This document shows, one piece after another, positions 1 through 4,401 of a stretch of 7,874 nucleotides of DNA. The notes beneath the pieces are model-generated. The model saw only the letters and a list, made by a program, of their open reading frames with translations, was not told the DNA's origin and ran no database searches. The DNA comes from Chloroflexota bacterium (GTDB taxonomy: Bacteria > Chloroflexota > Dehalococcoidia > UBA3495): positions 1-7,874 of the forward strand of contig JACZXN010000064.1 of NCBI GenBank assembly GCA_022571575.1, in the 5' to 3' direction. Position numbers and translations under genes: made by a program. The stretch's first letter is position 1. The number at the start of each line of letters is the position of its first letter.

Positions 1-452
1 ACCACCGCCTCGTCCCCGGAGTTTTCCCGCCCGAGGTGCTCCCGTTCGATATCCAAGATGACCTGCCAGGCCCGCTGGCGGAGTTGGACCAGGGATTCTC
101 CGTTCGGCATGGACACCTTCTCCGGTCCCGAGCGCCAGGCGGAAAACACCTCGGGCCATCCCAGGCGCATCTCCTCGCCGGTCACCCCCTCCAGGTCCCC
201 CAGACTGAGTTCTTTCAGGCCCGGCTGTTTCGACACCGGCACCGGGGTGACCCTGGCGATCTCCTCGGCCACCTGCACGGTCCGGATCAAGGGACTGGTG
301 TAGATGGCGGAGTGGCCCCATCCGGCGGCGGCTTTGGCCGTCTCTCGGGCCTGGGCCAGACCACGCTCGTTCAGCTTGATGTCTTGGTGGCCCTGAAATC
401 TGCCCAGCTTATTCCACTCGGTCTCACCATGGCGCACCAGGATGAACTTCAC
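1..452 (-). CDS. Histidine phosphatase family protein (3' end outside window)
   Basis: This is a member of the phosphoglycerate mutase-like histidine phosphatase superfamily, which removes phosphate from small molecules or proteins through a phospho-histidine intermediate. Only the first 150 residues are visible. They include the RHGETEWN signature at residues 7-14 (catalytic His8), SPLIRT at 53-58 with the phosphate-binding Arg57, and the LKELSLGDLEG block at 79-89 containing the probable proton donor Glu81. The C-terminal catalytic His, usually in a HGG motif, would lie just past the left edge. The start is a GTG at 452-450 that overlaps the TGA of the upstream CorC-like gene (GTGA), which implies co-transcription and probably coupled translation. 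The substrate cannot be told from sequence: alpha-ribazole phosphatase, GpmB-like and PhoE-like enzymes all share these motifs. The family assignment is firm and the specific function is unknown. Confidence 0.9.
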   Translation of the reverse strand, partial: MKFILVRHGETEWNKLGRFQGHQDIKLNERGLAQARETAKAAAGWGHSAIYTSPLIRTVQVAEEIARVTPVPVSKQPGLKELSLGDLEGVTGEEMRLGWPEVFSAWRSGPEKVSMPNGESLVQLRQRAWQVILDIEREHLGRENSGDEAV

Positions 453-1744
453 TCTTCCGCCCCGGCCGGCCCGGACCCAGTCCCACGATTTAGGCGCCGC
501 ACCTCCACTTCCTCGATCTTGACCCGTTCCATGACCTTGATGGTGATCCGTAGGTTGCCGAATTCCATGACGTCGCCGACCTCGGGTATGCTGCCCAGCC
601 GGTCCAGAATGAACCCGGCCAGGGTTTGGTAGTCTCCCTCGGGGATCCCCAGATCCAGCTCCTCGTTGATGTCGGAGATGGCCAGTCCGGCGTCCATGAG
701 GAAGGCGTCACGGCCCAGGGCGGTAACCGTCTCTTCCGGGGCTGAGCCCTCTTCTCCCATCTGACCGACGATCACCGCCATCATCTGTTTCAGGGTCGCC
801 AGCCCGGCGATGCCGCCGAACTCGTCAACGGTGAGCACCGCGCTGTGACCGCCTTCCCGCATCTCGTTGAAGGTCTCGCTGACGCTCTTGGTCTCGGGAA
901 CGAAGAAAGCGGGCCTGATCTGTGCGGTCACGCTGGCGCCGGAGTCCTTCCGTGGTCCGTGCATGCCAGCCAGAATGTCTTTCACCGAGAGGACGCCCAC
1001 CACGTTCTCCATGGTCCCGTCGTACACCGGGAACCGGGTGTGGGTGTGCTGGGCGTAGACGGTCAGGAACTCATCCAGGCTGGCGCCATGCTCGATCCAC
1101 ACGATCTCCGGCCGGGGGGTCATGATCTCCCGCATCTGACGGTCGCCAAAGCGGAACACCTTCTCCAAGAGTTCGGCTTCCCCAGCATCCACGGCGCCGG
1201 TCTGGGCCCCGGCGGCGATCATCATGCGGATCTCTTCCTCGCCGATCTGGGGCGTTACGGCGGAGATGCCAAGGGCCCGGTTGGTCAGGGTGCTGAAAAG
1301 CTGTAGCAGACTCACCACCGGAGAAAGAGTCAGTTCCACCAGCCGGATGGGCCCGGAAACGGCAAATGCGACGCGCTCGGAGCGGCGCCAGGCGATGTTC
1401 TTGGGCACGGTCTCGCCGAATAGCAGCAGGACTGTGGTCACGCCCGCCGTGGCCGCCAAGACGGACAGGGTCTTGTCGGTGATCAGGTTCAAGGCCAATA
1501 CGGTGGCCAGGGCCGCGGCCGCGGTGTTCACCAGGTTGTTGCCCAACAACACGGTGGCCAAGAAACGCTCGGGGCGCTGGATGATGTGGGAAACCCGGTC
1601 CGCACCCGGCCGCCCAATGCGGACCAGATGCATCAAGCGTGCCCTGGGGAGGGCGATAAACGCGGTTTCAGATGCGGAGAAGAACCCCGATAGACCTAGA
1701 AAAATGACCAATAAAGCTAAACGCCATGAATCACCGGCATCCAT
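449..1744 (-). CDS. CNNM/CorC-family membrane protein (hemolysin C-like) with CBS pair
   Basis: This 431-residue integral membrane protein has the order DUF21 transmembrane domain, CBS pair, CorC_HlyC C-terminal domain. Family members are linked to Mg2+ or Co2+ efflux or homeostasis; the 'hemolysin' name is historical. Hydrophobic segments lie near residues 9-28, 62-88, 92-113 and 125-150. Family motifs visible in the membrane domain are SASETA (23-28), GNNLVN (68-73) and FGETVPKNIA (109-118). The EEEIR...MTPR linker (169-211) leads into two CBS repeats at about 205-330, which in relatives bind adenine nucleotides. The CorC_HlyC domain covers about 345-425. The ATG at 1744 is preceded by GGAGGTGG about nine to eleven bases upstream. 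Its TGA overlaps the GTG of the phosphatase gene. A promoter-like TTTACA-N18-TATCAT lies upstream in the divergent region. Length and domain order are normal for the family; the transported ion is inferred only from family membership. Confidence 0.93.
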   Translation of the reverse strand: MDAGDSWRLALLVIFLGLSGFFSASETAFIALPRARLMHLVRIGRPGADRVSHIIQRPERFLATVLLGNNLVNTAAAALATVLALNLITDKTLSVLAATAGVTTVLLLFGETVPKNIAWRRSERVAFAVSGPIRLVELTLSPVVSLLQLFSTLTNRALGISAVTPQIGEEEIRMMIAAGAQTGAVDAGEAELLEKVFRFGDRQMREIMTPRPEIVWIEHGASLDEFLTVYAQHTHTRFPVYDGTMENVVGVLSVKDILAGMHGPRKDSGASVTAQIRPAFFVPETKSVSETFNEMREGGHSAVLTVDEFGGIAGLATLKQMMAVIVGQMGEEGSAPEETVTALGRDAFLMDAGLAISDINEELDLGIPEGDYQTLAGFILDRLGSIPEVGDVMEFGNLRITIKVMERVKIEEVEVRRLNRGTGSGPAGAEE

Positions 1745-1766
1745 CAGTGGAAGCCACCTCCAAAGG
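1735..1766 (-). promoter_or_regulatory. Ribosome binding site of CorC-like gene
   Basis: Read on the minus strand, GGAGGTGG precedes the ATG at 1744-1742 with about nine to eleven bases between. It is a strong Shine-Dalgarno match and supports this start over any downstream Met. Confidence 0.6.
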
Positions 1767-1807
1767 CCGCGAAAAGTTGCCCTTAGGCAATATCGGGCCT
1801 GATGACG

Positions 1808-1837
1808 ATGATAGCATCGGGCCTAAATTAGTGTAAA
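1808..1837 (-). promoter_or_regulatory. Probable sigma-70-type promoter of the CorC/phosphatase operon
   Basis: On the minus strand, TTTACA (1837-1832, five of six to TTGACA) is followed after 18 bases by TATCAT (1813-1808, five of six to TATAAT). Transcription would begin near 1801, giving a leader of about 57 bases before the ATG at 1744. The leader contains a small inverted repeat, TTGCC/GGCAA with a four-base loop, at 1777-1790. Two copies of ATCGGGCCT (1792-1800 and 1816-1824, plus strand) flank the -10. This is a consensus match by eye only. Confidence 0.5.
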
Positions 1838-1895
1838 GTTGGACTGAGACCGGCGATTCACGCGCCGGATATAACCAGGAATCAACGATCGATCT

Positions 1896-2933
1896 ATGGC
1901 AATCAAGATATTGGGCATCGAGACTTCGTGCGACGAGACTGCCGTGGGGGTGGTGACAGACGGCCGCACACTCCTCGCCAACGTCATCTCGTCCCAGGCA
2001 GACCTGCACTCGCCATACGGGGGCGTGGTGCCCGAGATCGCCTCCCGGCAGCATGTCCGCGACCTGGTCCCGGTGCTGGAACAGGCGGCCTCCGACTCGG
2101 GGCTGGGCCTGGAAGACATGGACGCCATCGCCGTAACCTTCGGCCCGGGGTTGGCCGGCTCTCTGATCACCGGGGTCAACGCCGCCAAGGCCATCGCCTA
2201 TTCCCTGGGGATACCGTTGATCGGCGTGAACCACCTGGAGGGGCACATCTACGCCTCCTGGCTCGCCCAGGGGGACTTGGAGAACGACCCCGGCTTCCCG
2301 CTGGCCTGCCTGGTGGCATCGGGCGGCCACACCGACCTCCTGCTGATGGAGGGACACGGTAGATACAAGCTGGTGGGGCGCACCCGGGACGACGCCGCCG
2401 GCGAAGCCTTTGACAAGGCCGCCCGGATACTGGGGCTGGGTTTCCCCGGCGGCCCCGAGATACAACGGGTTTCAGAGGGCGCCACCGGCGAAGAGAAGCT
2501 GCCCCGAGCCTGGATGAAGGACACCCTGGACTTCAGCTTCAGCGGGCTGAAGACCGCCCTGCTGCACCTGGCCCAGGACCGGGGTATCTATCCCTCTCCG
2601 GAAGATGGCTTGGACCAGGCGCGCCAGACGTATTTGGTCCGGGAGCTTGCGGCGGCGTTCCAGGAATCGGTGGTGGACGTTATCTCGTCCAAGCTGGTGG
2701 CCATGGCGGACAAGTACCGGGTCAAGGGGCTGGTGCTGGGCGGCGGCGTAACCGCCAATGCGCGGCTGCGTGAGGAGATCATACGGCGTTCGCCATTGCC
2801 GGTGATCATTCCGCCGCCGGTCCTCTGCACCGATAACGGCGCGATGATCGCGGCCTGCGGCTACTTCAAATACCAGCGCGGTGAGGAATCGGCCTTGGAC
2901 ATCGACGTGGACCCTGGGCTGCCCCTGGGTTAG
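1896..2933 (+). CDS. tsaD: tRNA N6-adenosine threonylcarbamoyltransferase TsaD
   Basis: TsaD (Gcp/YgjD/Kae1 family) transfers the threonylcarbamoyl group from threonylcarbamoyl-AMP to A37 of tRNAs that read ANN codons, making t6A in the cytoplasm together with TsaB and TsaE. The 345-residue protein is close to the usual length of about 340 and has every family block: LGIETSCDET (6-15), the metal ligands in HLEGH (His113 and His117), SGGHT (142-146), DDAAGEAFDK (165-174), FPGGPEI (183-189), DFSFSGLKT (212-220), GGGVTANARLR (282-292) and CTDNGAMI (311-318) with metal ligand Asp313. It is an ASKHA-fold enzyme. The ATG at 1896 gives the standard family N-terminus, though the Shine-Dalgarno is poor: AGGA lies 15 bases upstream. 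No tsaB or tsaE is adjacent. Its TAG stop overlaps the TAA of the convergent membrane-protein gene. The assignment is secure. Confidence 0.98.
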   Translation: MAIKILGIETSCDETAVGVVTDGRTLLANVISSQADLHSPYGGVVPEIASRQHVRDLVPVLEQAASDSGLGLEDMDAIAVTFGPGLAGSLITGVNAAKAIAYSLGIPLIGVNHLEGHIYASWLAQGDLENDPGFPLACLVASGGHTDLLLMEGHGRYKLVGRTRDDAAGEAFDKAARILGLGFPGGPEIQRVSEGATGEEKLPRAWMKDTLDFSFSGLKTALLHLAQDRGIYPSPEDGLDQARQTYLVRELAAAFQESVVDVISSKLVAMADKYRVKGLVLGGGVTANARLREEIIRRSPLPVIIPPPVLCTDNGAMIAACGYFKYQRGEESALDIDVDPGLPLG

Positions 2934-3811
2934 TTTCCGGGCCGATTCGTGGGCAATCCGGTCACACCCGGTCCAGAATGTCCTCTGATCAACTGCCGGG
3001 CGGCGAAGGCCGCATCCACGACCTGGTAAATCTCGTCTCCGGCGGTCTCCCCCCTGAATGGAAAGACCAGCCTCACGCCGTCCCCTTGGAACGCCACCTC
3101 GCCATCGGGCTTGCTGAAATAGAACTGGGCCATGACACCAACCCCCGACAAGATGGCCAGGAAGACCAGAAAGGCCACCAGGTCCATGCGGATGAGGGGT
3201 ATGGTGGGCCCGTCGATCCGGCCCGTCAGCCAATAAGCCAGCAGCACGTAGAAAAAGACGCCGGCGATCACCATCAGTCCGCCCTGGAACAACGTCCCCT
3301 TGCTGCGCCGTCCCGCGTTCACCGCCACCGCCCTGACCTCCTCCACCGGCATCAGCATGGTCTCGTTCATGCCGTCCCCATGTCCGAAGGCGATGACCCT
3401 TTGGTTGGTCAGCACCAGCATCCGGCCCGGTTCCTCAATGTCTGGGACCAGGCCCTTCTCGGGGCAGAAAGCATGGGTTACCGTCTCCCCGGAGAGGAGA
3501 CTCACTTTCCGGATCTTTCTTCCAGGACTGGGTGCTCCAGCGCCGCTTGGCCCGATGGGGTCACTGGGGAGAAAGCCGGCGTTTATTTCCTGCGCGTCCG
3601 TGGCCGTTTTTTGCGCGCCGGGGGCATCGTAAGACCGAGTCTTGAAGCCCTGGTGCAGACCCCGATACAACCCTTGTTTCAGGTCTTGGTGCAGGCCCCG
3701 CGAGAGACCCACCGGTGTTCCGGGCCGCATTACCGACTTGCGCTTGGGCTTTTTTAACGGCCGCTTTACGGGGAAAATTTTGGGCAGATTATTGGGCAGA
3801 TTACCGTACAA
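2930..3811 (-). CDS. PH/GRAM-like domain membrane protein with repeat-rich N-terminus
   Basis: I do not recognise a named family for the whole 293-residue protein. Residues 1-100 are low-complexity: NLPNNLPK (4-11) from a 12-base tandem repeat, a basic cluster KRPLKKPKRK (16-25), and two 12-residue repeats of the form GLxRGLHQ (35-46 and 47-58). Residues 102-165 look like a bacterial PH/GRAM-like domain: a LLSGETV start and the signature LTNQRVI (134-140), followed by a PVEEVRAV strand. Two hydrophobic helices follow at about 174-196 and 211-231. A second soluble stretch (232-280) resembles the usual tail of such proteins. The chosen start is TTG at 3811, because AGAGGA lies seven bases upstream; an ATG at 3730 (residue 28) has no ribosome site. 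A -10 match, TATGAT, lies about 27 bases further upstream. It may act at the cytoplasmic membrane; its function is unknown. Confidence 0.75.
   Translation of the reverse strand: MYGNLPNNLPKIFPVKRPLKKPKRKSVMRPGTPVGLSRGLHQDLKQGLYRGLHQGFKTRSYDAPGAQKTATDAQEINAGFLPSDPIGPSGAGAPSPGRKIRKVSLLSGETVTHAFCPEKGLVPDIEEPGRMLVLTNQRVIAFGHGDGMNETMLMPVEEVRAVAVNAGRRSKGTLFQGGLMVIAGVFFYVLLAYWLTGRIDGPTIPLIRMDLVAFLVFLAILSGVGVMAQFYFSKPDGEVAFQGDGVRLVFPFRGETAGDEIYQVVDAAFAARQLIRGHSGPGVTGLPTNRPGN
3641..3712 (-). repeat. Imperfect 36-base tandem repeat, two copies, in coding sequence
   Basis: The two 36-base units (3641-3676 and 3677-3712) match at 22 of 36 positions by hand alignment. The best-kept core is TGGTGCAG(A/G)CCCCG at 3651-3664 and 3687-3700. 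In the minus-strand protein they give two 12-residue units (GLSRGLHQDLKQ and GLYRGLHQGFKT). The period is a multiple of three, so the reading frame is preserved. Confidence 0.75.
3780..3803. repeat. Perfect 12-base tandem repeat near the start of the PH-like gene
   Basis: TTGGGCAGATTA occurs twice head to tail (3780-3791 and 3792-3803). On the minus strand it encodes NLPN then NLPK at residues 4-11. It is an exact duplication typical of slippage and keeps the frame. Confidence 0.9.
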
Positions 3812-3818
3812 AGGTCAT

Positions 3819-3824
3819 TCCTCT
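3819..3824 (-). promoter_or_regulatory. Ribosome binding site that decides the TTG start
   Basis: AGAGGA on the minus strand ends seven bases before the TTG at 3811-3809. An ATG at 3818-3816 directly abuts this site and would give only five codons before TAA, so TTG is preferred as the start of the long frame. Confidence 0.55.
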
Positions 3825-3837
3825 CAGATGCCATACT

Positions 3838-3868
3838 ATCATAGGGCAGAGGCCACTCGACACGTAAA
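3838..3868 (-). promoter_or_regulatory. Possible promoter of the PH-like membrane protein gene
   Basis: On the minus strand TATGAT (3843-3838) is a five-of-six -10 match. TTTACG (3868-3863) could be the -35, although the 19-base spacer is long. Transcription would start near 3831, about 20 bases before the TTG start codon at 3811, leaving just enough leader for the AGAGGA ribosome site at 3824-3819. Confidence 0.4.
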
Positions 3869-3881
3869 ACGGGGCCGGATC

Positions 3882-3920
3882 GGAGGCCGGCCGGCCCACC
3901 GCCCAGACCGGCCGGTCTTC
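3882..3920. repeat. GC-rich inverted repeat/palindromes between divergent promoters
   Basis: Two self-complementary blocks share the core CCGGCCGG: GGCCGGCCGGCC (3885-3896) and the perfect 14-base palindrome AGACCGGCCGGTCT (3905-3918). They can also pair with each other as one hairpin: 3882-3894 with 3908-3920, 13 pairs including two G-U, with a 13-base loop. They lie between the promoter of the PH-like gene and that of the ilvB leader. They may be an operator or simply a structured GC block; there is no T-tract. Confidence 0.6.
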
Positions 3921-3964
3921 CGGGTTAAACTCTGGGGCTGAACTTCGGGGCCAAGCTCATCATG

Positions 3965-3993
3965 TTGACACTGGGAGACCGGTTTGGTAATCT
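3965..3993 (+). promoter_or_regulatory. Promoter of the ilvB T-box transcript
   Basis: A perfect -35 TTGACA (3965-3970) is followed by a 17-base spacer and TAATCT (3988-3993), a weaker -10 that keeps the key A and final T. Initiation would be near 4000, just before the first pairing segment of T-box stem I at 4005. That placement supports the call. Confidence 0.7.
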
Positions 3994-4004
3994 TTAGATT
4001 CAAA

Positions 4005-4283
4005 GGCTGTGATGGAGACGAGTAGGCAGGGATAGGCGCCTAGCGAGCCTGGTACGGTGAAAGCAGGCGCGCCGAAGCTGAACCGAAAATCCCTCCGGAG
4101 CCGCCAGTTGAAACCCCTCTGGAGATGAGAGAGGGCCAGTAGACCGGGCCGGGGTTCGTACCCCCGTTAAGAACGACGGGACATGTTGGTGTCCTGCTAG
4201 AGAGGTCCCGATACGATCGGGATAATTAGGGTGGTACCGCGGGAATGTAACGTCCCGTCCCTATGTGGGATGGGGCTTTTTTA
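4005..4283 (+). promoter_or_regulatory. T-box riboswitch (tRNA-sensing leader) of ilvB, probable Ile specificity
   Basis: This is a cis-acting RNA that binds uncharged tRNA and lets transcription read on into ilvB. Stem I spans 4005-4102. GGCT (4005-4008) and GGAG (4014-4017) pair with AGCC (4099-4102) and CTCC (4093-4096), with a GTGAT bulge like the basal kink-turn. AGTA (4021-4024) marks the specifier loop and GCCTG/CAGGC (4047-4051/4064-4068) forms the distal arm. The specifier is best read as ATC (4089-4091), one base before CTCCGGAGC; an alternative CTC (4093-4095) falls in the stem. Stem III starts at AGTAG (about 4139) with GGGGT/ACCCC. The T-box core AGGGTGGTACCGCGGG is at 4228-4243; its TGGT (4232-4235) would pair with a tRNA ending in ACCA. 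The antiterminator is AGGG (4228-4231) with CCCT (4259-4262) plus GCGGGA (4239-4244) with TCCCGT (4253-4258), around the seven-base bulge. It competes with the terminator. Class certain; amino acid inferred. Confidence 0.95.
4252..4282 (+). terminator. T-box intrinsic terminator
   Basis: GTCCCGTCCC (4252-4261) pairs with GGGATGGGGC (4267-4276), ten pairs including two G-U, with a five-base loop. Six T residues (4277-4282) follow. The left arm uses the same bases as the 3' side of the antiterminator, so the two structures exclude each other. Confidence 0.93.
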
Positions 4284-4302
4284 TTGCCCGGAAGCGGCTC
4301 TC

Positions 4303-4372
4303 CCGGTTTCTTGCTCTGCAGGAGAAATTCATACCAGCGCCGGTTCGTTGCTCTGCACGAGAAAGTCCCACC
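4303..4372 (+). repeat. Imperfect tandem duplication, 37-base period, in the ilvB leader
   Basis: Copy one (4303-4335) and copy two (4340-4372) match at 27 of 33 aligned positions without gaps. Shared blocks are CCGGTT, TTGCTCTGCA and GAGAAA. The period is not a multiple of three, so it is unlikely to be coding. Each copy can form a short hairpin such as CTC/GAG around TGCAG or TGCAC. It lies after the T-box terminator and before the ilvB ribosome site, so it is part of the read-through mRNA only. Confidence 0.8.
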
Positions 4373-4391
4373 GGTGATGGAAGCTGCCGAT

Positions 4392-4397
4392 GGAGGG
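4392..4397 (+). promoter_or_regulatory. Ribosome binding site that decides the ilvB start
   Basis: GGAGGG sits five bases (from GGAGG) before the ATG at 4402. It overlaps the in-frame upstream ATG at 4390, which has only a weak GGAAG in front of it. The 4402 start also gives the standard MKLKGSEI type N-terminus. Confidence 0.7.
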
Positions 4398-4401
4398 CGT
4401 A

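Noticed and set aside
1870..1875. TATAAC as a -10 for tsaD.
   Set aside because: No acceptable -35 lies 16-18 bases upstream, and initiation from it would remove the only upstream AGGA. It remains a weak possibility, so it was not listed as a feature.
1731..2465. Minus-strand frame across the start of tsaD and the divergent promoter region.
   Set aside because: tsaD is unmistakable on the plus strand over the same bases; the antisense frame is compositional.
2978..3757. Long plus-strand frame opposite the PH-like membrane protein gene.
   Set aside because: It has no recognisable motif or ribosome site, while the minus-strand frame has membrane helices, a domain signature and a ribosome site.
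4093..4095. CTC (Leu) as the T-box specifier.
   Set aside because: These bases pair with GGAG at 4014-4017 at the lower edge of the specifier loop, whereas ATC at 4089-4091 lies in the loop.
4390..4401. Upstream ATG at 4390 as the ilvB start.
   Set aside because: It overlaps the GGAGGG ribosome site of the ATG at 4402 and has only a weak site of its own. It cannot be fully excluded.
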